Shown here: piece after piece, positions 50,791 to 59,912 of the stretch | Layout: each line of letters opens with the position of its first letter | Position numbering within the stretch: the stretch's first letter is position 1 | Notes under the pieces: model-generated | The model's input: the letters and a program-made list of their open reading frames with translations, nothing else | The model's database searches: none | What the model was told of the DNA's origin: nothing | Made by a program: the position numbers and the translations under genes | Assembly: GCF_947497125.1 (NCBI RefSeq) | Contig: NZ_CANMFI010000001.1 | Coordinates: 372,001 to 436,000, forward strand | DNA: 64,000 bases | Direction of reading: 5' to 3' | Source: an uncultured Polaribacter sp. | GTDB taxonomy: Bacteria; Bacteroidota; Bacteroidia; Flavobacteriales; Flavobacteriaceae

Positions 50791-51945
50791 TTAGTTCTTA
50801 ATTTTTAATACTTCAACTTCAAATACCAGATCTGATTTTGCAGGAAATGGTCCAAATTTATCGGCACCATATCCTAAATAATACGGTATAAATAAACGAG
50901 CCTTCTCTCCTTCTCTCATTAATAAAACTCCTTCTTTAAACCCTGTAATCATTGGGTTATTAAAATCGTTTAATTGACATTCAAAAGGAGTATTATCTTT
51001 TAAAGTAGATTTTATTTTTGTACCGTCTGCAGTGTACAAAGTATAATGAATTGACAACCGTTTGCTATCAATTACTTTTTGTCCGGTTGTTTTTTTTAAC
51101 TTTAAAATTCTTAGTCCAGAGCTTGTTTTTTTTGCGTTGTTTTCATCCATCTTAGCTAAAAAACGTTTCTTTTTAAGCAAATATGATGCATATCTTGCTT
51201 TTTCTACAGTTATTGCAGCATTTTTTAGTTCTTCTTCAGACTCAGAAAAACTTGCTAATTCTCTATCAAATATAGAAGTAGAATTAAAGTTATTGGCAAA
51301 CTCACCAATTCTTATAATTTTTATATCTTCGATTGTATCATTTACAGCTATTTGATTTACAACAGCCATTCTTAAAGAATCGATAGATTTTTTTAACTGT
51401 ACAGAATCTTTGATTTTCTTTTTTAATTCTTTTAACTGTAAAGAATTAACAATTGTTTTACCAAAAACAGTATGCTTACCATCTAAATGCGGTATCGATC
51501 TGTGGGTTATAAAAAATTGAGAATTGTTAGTTGCTTTCCCACCATTTGCCATCGAAAGAATTCCTTTGTCATTGTGTTTAAACTTTAAATCTCCATTTTT
51601 TGCTGTCGGAAATTCATCTCCAAAAGAATACCCTACATTTTTTTTACCTTCAGAAGTAAAACCACCTGCTTGAATTACAAAATTTCTTACAACTCTATGA
51701 AAAATAACATCTTCATAAAAATTTTTATCTTTAAGAGAGTCGGTTAATCTACTATGACTACCTTCTACTAAAGCCAAAAAATTTGCAACTGTCATTGGCA
51801 CATCTTTAGCATATAACTGCACCAGAATAGCCCCCTTGTTTGTTGAAAATTCTGCATATAACCCGTCTTTTAAATCACTATATTTTGGTGATTTACAGGC
51901 AGCAAATAAAATGGCAAAAAGTAGAAGATAGCTTAGTTTTTTCAT
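50791..51945 (-). CDS. Periplasmic peptidyl-prolyl isomerase, cyclophilin-FKBP fusion
   Basis: A 384-residue lipoprotein (FAACKSP, Cys17) with two isomerase domains: a cyclophilin domain (about 30-215; FHRVVRNFVIQAGG, SQFFITHRSIPHLDGKHTVFG with the usual Phe/Gln/Phe active-site residues) and an FKBP domain at the C-terminus (about 295-384; MITGFKEGVLLMREGEKARL, FIPYYLGYG). A 60-residue charged linker separates them. It assists folding of exported proteins. It is part of a three-isomerase cluster with gldI. Confidence 0.9.
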   Translation of the reverse strand: MKKLSYLLLFAILFAACKSPKYSDLKDGLYAEFSTNKGAILVQLYAKDVPMTVANFLALVEGSHSRLTDSLKDKNFYEDVIFHRVVRNFVIQAGGFTSEGKKNVGYSFGDEFPTAKNGDLKFKHNDKGILSMANGGKATNNSQFFITHRSIPHLDGKHTVFGKTIVNSLQLKELKKKIKDSVQLKKSIDSLRMAVVNQIAVNDTIEDIKIIRIGEFANNFNSTSIFDRELASFSESEEELKNAAITVEKARYASYLLKKKRFLAKMDENNAKKTSSGLRILKLKKTTGQKVIDSKRLSIHYTLYTADGTKIKSTLKDNTPFECQLNDFNNPMITGFKEGVLLMREGEKARLFIPYYLGYGADKFGPFPAKSDLVFEVEVLKIKN

Positions 51946-51950
51946 TAAAA

Positions 51951-52676
51951 TTATTTTAATTCTAATAATTCTACTTCAAATATTAATGTAGAAAAAGGCT
52001 TGATGTCTGCTCCTTTTTGTTGAGCTCCGTAAGCTAATTCTTGTGGTATAAAAAACTTGTATTTTGCACCTTCATTCATTAATTGCACACCTTCTGTCCA
52101 ACCTTTAATTACTTGGTTTAAACCAAACTCAGATGGAGTTCCTCTATCTACAGAGCTATCAAAAACCTTCCCTTCTATATTAGTACCATGATAATGTACT
52201 TTTACTTTAGCTGTAGGTCCTGCAGGTTTGTTTCCTTTTCCTTTTTTAAGCACTACGTATTGCAAACCACTTGCTGTAGTTACAACTCCTTTTTTAGTTT
52301 TATTATCTGCTAAAAAATCTTCACCTGCTTTTTTATTATCTGCAAATTTGGTTAAAGCTTCTTGTTCCATTTTAGCTTGTTGTTCTTTCATTTTTTCTGC
52401 TTGCTGTTTTTGAAAAAACACTCTTAAAAAACCATTTAAATCTTTGGTATCGATTAACAAATTTGTAGAATCGATTCCGTTTTTATAGCCTTGTAAAAAT
52501 AAATCTCTATCAGCATTTTTAAAATTAGCTTTTACTTTAATAGCCATATCTAATCCTAAAGCATAACTAGCAGAATCGATTTCTGTTTCTAAAGATTTTA
52601 CTTCTTTTAATTGGTTTCCGCAAGAAAACAATGATGCTGCAACTGCAATTGTTGCAATACTTCTAACTACTTTCAT
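51951..52676 (-). CDS. FKBP-type peptidyl-prolyl isomerase, lipoprotein
   Basis: A 241-residue lipoprotein (LFSCGN, Cys19) with the FkpA/Mip-type layout: an N-terminal helical dimerisation region, a long Lys/Glu-rich helix (QKQQAEKMKEQQAKMEQEAL) and an FKBP domain at about 148-241 (VKVHYHGTNIEGKVFDSS, VIKGWTEGVQLMNEGAKYKF, FIPQELAYG). It acts as a periplasmic chaperone-isomerase. It overlaps gldI by four bases and precedes the fusion isomerase by five bases. Confidence 0.93.
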   Translation of the reverse strand: MKVVRSIATIAVAASLFSCGNQLKEVKSLETEIDSASYALGLDMAIKVKANFKNADRDLFLQGYKNGIDSTNLLIDTKDLNGFLRVFFQKQQAEKMKEQQAKMEQEALTKFADNKKAGEDFLADNKTKKGVVTTASGLQYVVLKKGKGNKPAGPTAKVKVHYHGTNIEGKVFDSSVDRGTPSEFGLNQVIKGWTEGVQLMNEGAKYKFFIPQELAYGAQQKGADIKPFSTLIFEVELLELK

Positions 52677-53212
52677 TTTTTATTATTTATGTTAATTAAT
52701 GTTACTGTACTTTTTATTGATTGATTAATACCTATTTTATTACCGTCTCCTACAATACCAAAAGCATTATATGACGGAATTATAAAGGTAATTGTTTCTC
52801 CTAATTTCATTAACTTTATTCCATTTTGTAATGCAGAAATAAAATCTTCTTTGTCTACTTTATATTGTTTTAAACCGAGCTCTTCTTCACTGTATATTAT
52901 GTTATTCTCTAAATCAGAAATTTCATAACGAATGGTAACAAGATCTCCTTCTACTGGCGAAACTAAATTCTTTTTACTTTTTTTAATGTAAGTATACCAA
53001 AAACCATTAGACGACATTAAATAAGAATTGCTTGAATCTTTTCTTATAATTGCTGCTATTTTTTTGTCTTCTTTAGTATTTAATTTTATAGATTGGCTAA
53101 GTGTTTCGCTTAAAATGGTAGCTGATGGTTTTGGGTTTATTGGCCTTCTGGGTGTTGTTTTAGAACATCCGAAACAAATAACCATTAAAAAAATTAGCAG
53201 CTTACTTTTCAT
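52673..53212 (-). CDS. gldI: Gliding-motility-associated peptidyl-prolyl isomerase GldI
   Basis: A 179-residue lipoprotein (FGCSK, Cys16) with an N-terminal linker and a C-terminal FKBP domain whose substrate pocket looks partly altered (LITFIIPSYNAFGIVGDG-type ending, here ETITFIIPSYNAFGIVGDG). GldI is required for gliding and type IX secretion in Flavobacterium. It overlaps the FKBP gene by four bases and the DHH gene by 11 bases, so the operon is tightly coupled. Confidence 0.87.
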   Translation of the reverse strand: MKSKLLIFLMVICFGCSKTTPRRPINPKPSATILSETLSQSIKLNTKEDKKIAAIIRKDSSNSYLMSSNGFWYTYIKKSKKNLVSPVEGDLVTIRYEISDLENNIIYSEEELGLKQYKVDKEDFISALQNGIKLMKLGETITFIIPSYNAFGIVGDGNKIGINQSIKSTVTLININNKK

Positions 53213-54230
53213 AAGACGATTTTAATTCTGTTAAATATGTTGGTAATAATGTTACAAACTTTGTAACAGTTTCTGGCATAGAAATTTCAGATTTACCACC
53301 AGCAGCATTATCATGACCGCCACCAGAAAAATGATTTCTAGAAAAATTATTGACAGAAAAGCTTCCTTTGGATCTAAAAGATATTTTTACAATTTTCTGT
53401 TCTGCATCTTCAATAAAAATAGCGGCAAAAACAATTCCTTTTAGAGATAATGCATAATTTACAACACCTTCTGTATCTCCTTTTTTAAAATCGAACCGTT
53501 TTTTTTCTTCAGATGAAAGCGTAATATACGCAGTATTATAACTTGGTAAAATTTGCAAATTACTTAAAGCTTGCCCTAATAATAAGAGTCTATTGTAAGA
53601 ATTTGCATCATATACATTGCTATGTATTTTGTCATTTTTTGCGCCTTTATCAATTAAATCTGCAATAATTCTGTGTGTTTTACTAGTGGTAGATCGGTAA
53701 CGAAAAGACCCGGTGTCTGTCATAATACCTGTGTATAGACAAGTAGCAATAGCTGCATCAATCAACCCCAAATCATTATTCATTTCAATAAATTGATACA
53801 CCATCTGACTAGTAGCACAAACAGATACATCAGAATACATATAGGTAACATCATCGGGTTGTTGATGATGATCTATCATAGCAAAATCATTCGGATATTT
53901 TTCAAGAGTATTTTGCATATCAGCACCAACTCTATGTAAAGTATTAAAATCTAAAAGAAAAATAATATCAGAATTATCGATTGCTTTAACGGATTGATTG
54001 TTTTGCCAATCGAATCTGTAAGTGGTATTAGAACCAGGTAACCAATGTAAAAAATCTGGATATTCATTTGGCACTACCACAGTAGCTTTATGACCTTTTT
54101 TATCAAAATAATGTTTTAAAGCCAAGGTAGAACCCATAGCATCGCCGTCTGGGTTTCTGTGCCCAACAACAACAATATTTCTTGGCTTTGCAAGAAAGGT
54201 TTTTAATGCTTCAAATCCTTTTAAAATCAT
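53202..54230 (-). CDS. DHH-family phosphoesterase, NrnA-like (second paralogue)
   Basis: A 342-residue DHH/DHHA1 protein. Metal motifs are GHRNPDGDAMGSTL, FLLDFNTLHRVG and IDHHQQPDD, with the C-terminal FSGGGHDNAAGG. It has Asn-Pro-Asp in place of the Lys-Ser-Ala-Asp of the paralogue at 22613-23608, and Asp for Ala in the GGGH loop, so the two differ at the substrate site. Being the first gene of the gldI operon is a common flavobacterial arrangement. Candidate nanoRNase or pAp-phosphatase. Confidence 0.88.
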   Translation of the reverse strand: MILKGFEALKTFLAKPRNIVVVGHRNPDGDAMGSTLALKHYFDKKGHKATVVVPNEYPDFLHWLPGSNTTYRFDWQNNQSVKAIDNSDIIFLLDFNTLHRVGADMQNTLEKYPNDFAMIDHHQQPDDVTYMYSDVSVCATSQMVYQFIEMNNDLGLIDAAIATCLYTGIMTDTGSFRYRSTTSKTHRIIADLIDKGAKNDKIHSNVYDANSYNRLLLLGQALSNLQILPSYNTAYITLSSEEKKRFDFKKGDTEGVVNYALSLKGIVFAAIFIEDAEQKIVKISFRSKGSFSVNNFSRNHFSGGGHDNAAGGKSEISMPETVTKFVTLLPTYLTELKSSYEK

Positions 54231-54308
54231 AAGGTGCGAATATACAATTTAATTAAAAAATTTATGTAATTTCGCGCCGAATTTAAGAAAACTTGAAAAA
54301 CATTAATA

Positions 54309-54728
54309 ATGGCAACAAATAGAACATTTACTATGCTAAAACCAGATGCTGTAGAAAACGGACATACTGGTGCAATTTTAGAAAAAATTAATGCTGCAGG
54401 ATTTAGAATTGTAGCATTAAAGAAAACACAAATGACCAAAGCAGATGCAGAAGCTTTTTATGCAGTACATAATGAGCGTCCGTTTTTTGGTGAACTAGTA
54501 GAATTTATGACTAGAGGACCAATTGTAGCTGCAATTTTAGAGAAAGAAAATGCTGTTGAAGATTTTAGAACTTTAATTGGTGCTACAAACCCAGCTGATG
54601 CTGCAGAAGGTACTATTAGAAAATTATATGCAACTTCTATGGGAGAAAATGCTGTACATGGTTCAGATTCTGATGACAATGCACAAATTGAAGGAAACTT
54701 TCATTTTTCTGGAAGAGACCAATTTTAG
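54309..54728 (+). CDS. ndk: Nucleoside-diphosphate kinase
   Basis: A 139-residue [23 protein letters not shown] (8-27), and the active-site His117 in NAVHGSDSD. It moves a phosphate between nucleoside triphosphates and diphosphates through phosphohistidine. Divergent from the gldI operon, with a promoter-like TAATTTCG at 54267-54274. Ends at a strong terminator. Confidence 0.97.
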   Translation: MATNRTFTMLKPDAVENGHTGAILEKINAAGFRIVALKKTQMTKADAEAFYAVHNERPFFGELVEFMTRGPIVAAILEKENAVEDFRTLIGATNPADAAEGTIRKLYATSMGENAVHGSDSDDNAQIEGNFHFSGRDQF

Positions 54729-54750
54729 TATCATTCAATTCAAAAATAAA

Positions 54751-54784
54751 AAAACTTGTAGCTTAACAACTACAAGTTTTTTTG
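54751..54784 (+). terminator. Terminator between ndk and the DUF721 gene
   Basis: AAAACTTGTAG (54751-54761) pairs with CTACAAGTTTT (54770-54780) around an 8-base loop, followed by a run of T. It also suits the convergent minus-strand gene. Confidence 0.88.
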
Positions 54785-54797
54785 TTAAAAGTAACTC

Positions 54798-55094
54798 TTA
54801 TACTAGTAGTAATTTAGAAATTACCTGATCTCCAATTTCTTCATTTAACATTTTTATTATTTTTTCTTTTCCGTAACTTAATTCTTCTCTTAAAACAGAT
54901 GAACTTAAGCTAATAATTAATGTTTTGTTTTGATATCGAATACTAGTAGTATGATTGGCAACACCTGGTCCCATCATGCTTGCCCATGCCTCTTCAATCT
55001 TAATTTTTTGCATTCCTTTAGTAAGGTTGTTTTCTTTAATAAAACCTTTCATTAAATCTTTTACTGAAAAAGAATCGTTTTCTCTTTTTGCCAT
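54798..55094 (-). CDS. DUF721 family protein
   Basis: A 98-residue protein with the DUF721/DciA-like (KH-like) core: KIEEAWASMMGPGVANHTTSI-type region (here IKIEEAWASMMGPGVANH), then KTLIISLSSSVLREELSYGKEKII. In other bacteria DciA loads the replicative helicase DnaB, and DUF721 genes often sit next to recF or dnaA, as here (36 bases after recF). In Bacteroidota the helicase-loader role is likely but unproven. Confidence 0.85.
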   Translation of the reverse strand: MAKRENDSFSVKDLMKGFIKENNLTKGMQKIKIEEAWASMMGPGVANHTTSIRYQNKTLIISLSSSVLREELSYGKEKIIKMLNEEIGDQVISKLLLV

Positions 55095-55130
55095 TGCTTT
55101 CTCTACTCTTAAAATTCGATTAATAAAGAT

Positions 55131-56210
55131 TTATAGTTTAAAAATCTGGTATTCTTTATCTCCTTGTTTTAATATACTTTCTGTTCTATCAACGTGTGTA
55201 TCGGTTATAAATATCTGCCCAAATTCATCATTATTTACCAAATCTATTATTTGAGCTACTCTTAATTCATCTAACTTATCAAAAATATCATCTAATAATA
55301 AAATCGGTGTAACTTTAGATTGTTGTTTGATAAACTCAAATTGTGCTAATTTTAAAGCTATTAAATATGATTTTTGTTGCCCTTGAGAACCAAATTTTTT
55401 GATAGGATAATCACCAATATCAAAACTTAAGTCGTCTTTATGAATACCACAAGTAGTGTATTGAATTATTTTATCTTTTACCAAAGATTTCTTTAAAATA
55501 TCTGGCATAGTAGCGTCATTTAAATGACTTTTGTAAGATAAATTTACATGCTCTTTATCGCCAGAAATTATTTGATACTTTTGATTAAATATTGGAATAA
55601 ACGCTTCTAAAAATTTCTTTCTAACTTCAAATATACGAGTACCATATTCTGATAATTGATCATCATAAACACTTAAATTTAACGCATCAAAGGTTCTGTT
55701 TGCTGCAAAATATTTAAGCAATGTATTTCTTTGTGATAAAACCTTGTTATAAGAAAGTAAATCTTGTAAATATTTCTTATTTTGTTGAGAGATAACACCA
55801 TCAATAAATTTTCTACGAGTATCACTTCCTTCGGTAACCAAATCTCTATCTGCTGGCGAAATAATCACCAAGGGTAGTTGCCCTATATGTTCAGAGAATT
55901 TTTCATAACTTTTGTCATTTCTCTTTAGTACTTTTTTTTGTCCTTTTTTTAAACTACAAACTATTTTTTCATTTCTATCGTTTAAAAGATAATCTCCTTC
56001 TATCATAAAAAAACCTTCGCCATGTCTAATATTCTGTATTGCCACAGAATTAAAGTAACTTTTAGTAAAAGACAAATAGTAAATTGCATCTAAAACATTT
56101 GTCTTACCAATACCATTGTTACCAACAAAACAATTTATTTTCTTCTGAAAATCAAAAGTTTGCGATGTTATATTTTTAAAATTAAGTAAAGAAAGCTTCT
56201 TTAGATACAT
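55131..56210 (-). CDS. recF: DNA replication and repair protein RecF
   Basis: A 359-residue SMC-like ATPase. Walker A GNNGIGKT is at residues 30-37, the signature [20 protein letters not shown] lies near 265-284, and Walker [13 protein letters not shown] near 300. It loads RecA at gapped DNA with RecO and RecR. It is divergent from the TPR gene and followed by the DUF721 gene. Confidence 0.95.
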   Translation of the reverse strand: MYLKKLSLLNFKNITSQTFDFQKKINCFVGNNGIGKTNVLDAIYYLSFTKSYFNSVAIQNIRHGEGFFMIEGDYLLNDRNEKIVCSLKKGQKKVLKRNDKSYEKFSEHIGQLPLVIISPADRDLVTEGSDTRRKFIDGVISQQNKKYLQDLLSYNKVLSQRNTLLKYFAANRTFDALNLSVYDDQLSEYGTRIFEVRKKFLEAFIPIFNQKYQIISGDKEHVNLSYKSHLNDATMPDILKKSLVKDKIIQYTTCGIHKDDLSFDIGDYPIKKFGSQGQQKSYLIALKLAQFEFIKQQSKVTPILLLDDIFDKLDELRVAQIIDLVNNDEFGQIFITDTHVDRTESILKQGDKEYQIFKL

Positions 56211-56292
56211 ATTACTTTTTGGGGTTTAAAAAGGAATTGCAAATTATTGAAAATTTGCGAAATATCCGCTTTTAAAATCCAATTAAAAAAAC

Positions 56293-56300
56293 TATTTTTG
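56293..56300 (+). promoter_or_regulatory. -7 promoter box of the TPR-protein gene
   Basis: TATTTTTG fits TAnnTTTG 25 bases before the ATG at 56325; no clear -33 box at the proper distance. Confidence 0.45.
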
Positions 56301-56324
56301 TCGGCATTAATTTAATAAAATACA

Positions 56325-57089
56325 ATGGCAACTTACAAGAAAAAATATAAAGCAGAGAGTAAAAAAGCAGAAAATATCGTTGATGAATCTGAATTTGAAA
56401 CCGCAGGTGTTTTAAATACTTTAGATGAAACAGCTTCTAAATCTGAGAAATGGATCGAAAAAAACAGCAAACCTTTATTCTATTCATTAGTTGGTGTGGT
56501 TGTTCTTTTTATTGCTTTTTTAGCCTATAATAAGTATGTTGTAGAACCTAATGAATTAGAAGCATCTAATGAATTGGCGTTTCCAAGAAAACATTTTGAT
56601 GAAGCTGCAACTGCAGGTTCTGGTATAGATTCTTTATTGACTCTTGGTTTAGAGGGTGCAGATGGTAAATATGGATTTTTAGATATTGCAGAGGCATTTA
56701 GTGGAACTGATGCAGGTAATTTAGCAAACTATTACGCTGGTGCATCATACTTACAAATGAAAGATTACGAGAATGCAATTACTTATTTAAGTAAGTTTAA
56801 TTCTGATGATAAAATGTTAGGCCCTGTTGCCTTAGGTGCAATTGGCGATGCTTTTGCAGACATCAACCAACAAGAAGACGCTTTAGAATATTATGAAAAA
56901 GCAGCTTCTAAACAAAATAATGAGTTTACTACACCTTTATTTTTATTAAAAGCAGGTAAAACAGCTTTATACTTAAAAGAATATAGCAAAGCAACATCTT
57001 TATTTACAAAAATTAAAGAAGGTTATGCTAAATCTGACCAAGGTAAAGACATTGAAAAATATATAGCAGCTGCAAAATACGCTGAATAA
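56325..57089 (+). CDS. Membrane-anchored TPR protein (YfgM-like)
   Basis: A 254-residue protein: a charged cytosolic N-terminus (about 1-48), one membrane span (51-68), then TPR repeats (YYAGASYLQMKDYENAITYL, AIGDAFADINQQEDALEYYE, FLLKAGKTALYLKEYSKATS). The topology matches YfgM-type chaperone partners of the Sec translocon. It runs in the same direction as ribH (58-base gap) but need not share its function. Confidence 0.85.
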   Translation: MATYKKKYKAESKKAENIVDESEFETAGVLNTLDETASKSEKWIEKNSKPLFYSLVGVVVLFIAFLAYNKYVVEPNELEASNELAFPRKHFDEAATAGSGIDSLLTLGLEGADGKYGFLDIAEAFSGTDAGNLANYYAGASYLQMKDYENAITYLSKFNSDDKMLGPVALGAIGDAFADINQQEDALEYYEKAASKQNNEFTTPLFLLKAGKTALYLKEYSKATSLFTKIKEGYAKSDQGKDIEKYIAAAKYAE

Positions 57090-57147
57090 TAGTAGTTAAT
57101 TGTTTTAAGAAGTTCTTAAAATAAAAGCTTAATAAAAAAAACAATTA

Positions 57148-57654
57148 ATGGCAACAACAAATTTATCTTACTACGATAAAACAACAATCCCAAATGCGAA
57201 GTCTTTTCGATTTGGGATTGTTGTTTCTGAATGGAATTCAGAAATAACTTCTAACCTTAAAAAAGGGGCAATAGAAACTTTAATTGATTGTGGTACACTA
57301 GAAGAAAATATTATTTCTTGGGATGTACCTGGTAGTTTTGAGCTTATTTATGGTTGTAAAAAAATGGTGCAACACCAAGAATTAGACGCTGTAATTGCCA
57401 TTGGAAACGTAATACAAGGAGAAACAAAACATTTCGATTTTGTTTGCGAAGGTGTTACACAAGGTATTGTAGATCTAAATATTAAGCAAGACACACCCGT
57501 TATTTTCTGTGTACTAACAGACAATACAAAGCAACAATCTATTGATAGATCTGGGGGTAAACTTGGTAACAAAGGAATTGAATGTGCTATTGCTGCTATA
57601 AAAATGGCCGCTATAAGAAATAGTGATAAAAAAACAGAAAGCATCGGTTTTTAA
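57148..57654 (+). CDS. ribH: 6,7-dimethyl-8-ribityllumazine synthase
   Basis: A 168-residue lumazine synthase. Motifs: VSEWNSEIT (substrate ribityl site), GSFELIYGCKKM and the loop IGNVIQGETKHFDFVC with the catalytic His. It condenses 5-amino-6-ribitylaminouracil with dihydroxybutanone phosphate, the penultimate riboflavin step, in a 60-mer or pentamer shell. No FMN riboswitch was seen upstream; the other rib genes are elsewhere. Confidence 0.96.
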   Translation: MATTNLSYYDKTTIPNAKSFRFGIVVSEWNSEITSNLKKGAIETLIDCGTLEENIISWDVPGSFELIYGCKKMVQHQELDAVIAIGNVIQGETKHFDFVCEGVTQGIVDLNIKQDTPVIFCVLTDNTKQQSIDRSGGKLGNKGIECAIAAIKMAAIRNSDKKTESIGF

Positions 57655-57817
57655 AATACCAATCTGTTTTTAAACTTTTTAAAACAGTAGCTTTTGTTAA
57701 GAAAATAAAAGGTTTATACTTGAAAAACTCTTTTAAATTCTGTAAATTTGAAATGCCTTTTTTTTTTGGTAAAACAAGTACTATTTTAAACATCTATATT
57801 AAAATACTTCTAAAACT

Positions 57818-58093
57818 ATGGGATTTTTAAAAAGAACATACTCTAAATTTGATTACAAGCCACGTTACTATAAAGGAGAAGGAAACCCTTTTAAAATTGA
57901 GCACAAATTAGATAAGTTTAGAAAAACTGCAGGAGAAAACAAAAATATTAAAGGCAAATTTAATGATGCCATAGACGATTTAAAAAATCCAGATAAAAGT
58001 GTTAATAAGACACTTATAATTATCATTAGTATCTTGGTATTTATCTTCTTGTACATTATCGATTTCGATCTGTCTATATTTAAAAGAAATTAA
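57818..58093 (+). CDS. Small single-span membrane protein upstream of mutL
   Basis: A 91-residue protein: a basic, aromatic N-terminus (KRTYSKFDYKPRYY, 5-18), a charged helical middle, and one membrane span at about 65-82, ending LSIFKRN. Homologues in this phylum are, as I recall, mislabelled 'riboflavin synthase subunit beta' because of ribH nearby; nothing of that enzyme is present. Its stop overlaps the mutL start by one base (TAATG), so it is translationally coupled to mutL. Function unknown. Confidence 0.75.
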   Translation: MGFLKRTYSKFDYKPRYYKGEGNPFKIEHKLDKFRKTAGENKNIKGKFNDAIDDLKNPDKSVNKTLIIIISILVFIFLYIIDFDLSIFKRN

Positions 58094-59910
58094 TGTCAGA
58101 CATTATTCAATTATTACCCGATCATGTTGCAAACCAAATAGCAGCAGGAGAAGTTGTTCAGAGACCCGCTTCTGTTGTAAAAGAGTTATTAGAAAATGCG
58201 ATAGATGCTGGGGCAAAAAACATTAAGTTATTATTAAAAGATGCTGGAAAATCATTAATACAAGTGATCGATGATGGTAAAGGAATGAGTACTACCGATG
58301 CCAGAATGTGTTTTGAACGCCATGCAACATCAAAAATCACAAAAGCAGAAGATTTATTTAACTTATGTACCAAAGGTTTTAGAGGCGAAGCTTTAGCTTC
58401 TATTGCGGCAATAGCTCATGTAGAGTTAAAAACAAAAACCGCAAACGAAGAATTAGGCAATTTTATAAAAATTGAAGGTAGTAAAATTAGTGCTCAAGAC
58501 TTTATAGCCACTAGTAAAGGAACAAGTATTGCTATAAAAAACTTGTTTTACAACATTCCTGCAAGAAGAAATTTCTTAAAATCTAATACTGTAGAAACAA
58601 GGCATATTATAGATGAATTTCAACGTGTTGCATTGGCACATCCAGATATTTCGTTTTTAATGCATCATAACAATAATGAGGTGTATCATTTAAAAGCTAG
58701 CAATCTAAGAAAAAGGATTGTAAGTGTTTTTGGCGCTAAAATGAATGAAAAACTAGTACCTATTAACGAAAAAACTGGCATTGTTTCTATTGAAGGTTTT
58801 GTAGCAAAACCAGAATATTCTAAAAGAAAACGTGGCGAACAATTCTTTTTTGTCAACGACAGGTTTATAAAAAGTTCTTATCTAAACCATGCTGTTGTTA
58901 ATGCTTTTGATGGCCTTTTAGAACAAGGAGCACATCCGTCATACTTTTTGTATTTAACGGTACCAGCAAATACGATTGACATCAATATTCATCCTACTAA
59001 AACAGAAATTAAATTCGATAATGAAAAGGACTTGTATGCTATGTTAAGAGCAACTGTTAAGCATAGTTTAGGGCAATACAATGTTGCCCCTATATTAGAT
59101 TTTAATAGAGATGCTACCCTAGACACACCTTATCATTTAAATACTACAAAACATCAATCGAGTACAACACCTAAAATTTCAGTAGATCCAGATTTTAACC
59201 CTTTTAAAGAGCAAGAAGATAAAGTACCTCATGTTGCTTACCATAAGGAAAAACAAACAGATAACTGGCAATCTCTATACACTTCTACTCTATCTATAAC
59301 AGACAAAGAAGAACAAACAGAACTGTTTAACGACAAGGCTACAACTTCTAATAAAACATTTCAAATACAGCGAAAATATTTATTTAGTTCAATAAAATCT
59401 GGGGTTGTTTTAATTAATCAATCATTAGCGCATCAACGAATATTATACGAAGAATTTTTAGAAAGCATTACTGTAAAAGAAGCAAACAGTCAGCAACTAC
59501 TATTCCCTGTAAAAATATCGTTTACATCTGCAGAAATTGAGATGATTTATACGATAAAAACAGAATTAGAAAATGCAGGTTTTTCGTTTGATGAATTTAC
59601 AAAAGACAGTGTAACAATTAAAGGAATTCCGGTTTCGGTTACAGAAAGTAAAATAACAATAATTTTAGAAGAGTTGTTAAGTGATATTGATTTAGAAGTA
59701 CCTGATGCAAGTTTTAGCCACTTTGATATTATGGCGAAATCTTTTGCAAAAACATTGTCTATAAAAACAGGAACGCAACTGTCTGAAAAAGAACAAGAAG
59801 GCTTAGTAGATGATTTATTTTCTTGTAAAGAACCAAGCATCTCTCCTTTCGGAAAACCTACCTTTAAAACATTAACTTTAAACCAAATAGACCAACTATT
59901 TAATAGCTAA
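58093..59910 (+). CDS. mutL: DNA mismatch repair protein MutL
   Basis: A 605-residue GHKL ATPase: LLENAIDAGA (motif I), DDGKGM (II), FRGEALASI (III), plus a linker from about 340 to 420 and a C-terminal dimerisation domain. The C-terminal part ends in CKEPSISPFGKPTFKTL, similar to endonuclease-type MutL in its CPxGRP-like region (here SPFGKP), and lies after KLSIKTGTQLSE-like sequence. Length suits Bacteroidota MutL. It leads a row with two rhomboid genes. Confidence 0.95.
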   Translation: MSDIIQLLPDHVANQIAAGEVVQRPASVVKELLENAIDAGAKNIKLLLKDAGKSLIQVIDDGKGMSTTDARMCFERHATSKITKAEDLFNLCTKGFRGEALASIAAIAHVELKTKTANEELGNFIKIEGSKISAQDFIATSKGTSIAIKNLFYNIPARRNFLKSNTVETRHIIDEFQRVALAHPDISFLMHHNNNEVYHLKASNLRKRIVSVFGAKMNEKLVPINEKTGIVSIEGFVAKPEYSKRKRGEQFFFVNDRFIKSSYLNHAVVNAFDGLLEQGAHPSYFLYLTVPANTIDINIHPTKTEIKFDNEKDLYAMLRATVKHSLGQYNVAPILDFNRDATLDTPYHLNTTKHQSSTTPKISVDPDFNPFKEQEDKVPHVAYHKEKQTDNWQSLYTSTLSITDKEEQTELFNDKATTSNKTFQIQRKYLFSSIKSGVVLINQSLAHQRILYEEFLESITVKEANSQQLLFPVKISFTSAEIEMIYTIKTELENAGFSFDEFTKDSVTIKGIPVSVTESKITIILEELLSDIDLEVPDASFSHFDIMAKSFAKTLSIKTGTQLSEKEQEGLVDDLFSCKEPSISPFGKPTFKTLTLNQIDQLFNS

Positions 59911-59912
59911 AA

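Noticed and set aside
51062..51355. 97-codon plus-strand frame opposite the cyclophilin-FKBP fusion
   Set aside because: Antisense shadow of the linker region; Phe/Ser/Leu-rich with no start context.
57100..57147. FMN riboswitch before ribH
   Set aside because: Only about 58 bases separate it from the TPR gene and none of the conserved FMN-aptamer segments is present.
57664..57687. Terminator after ribH (CTGTTTT...AAAACAG)
   Set aside because: The stem is almost only A/T and lacks a proper T run; too weak to call.
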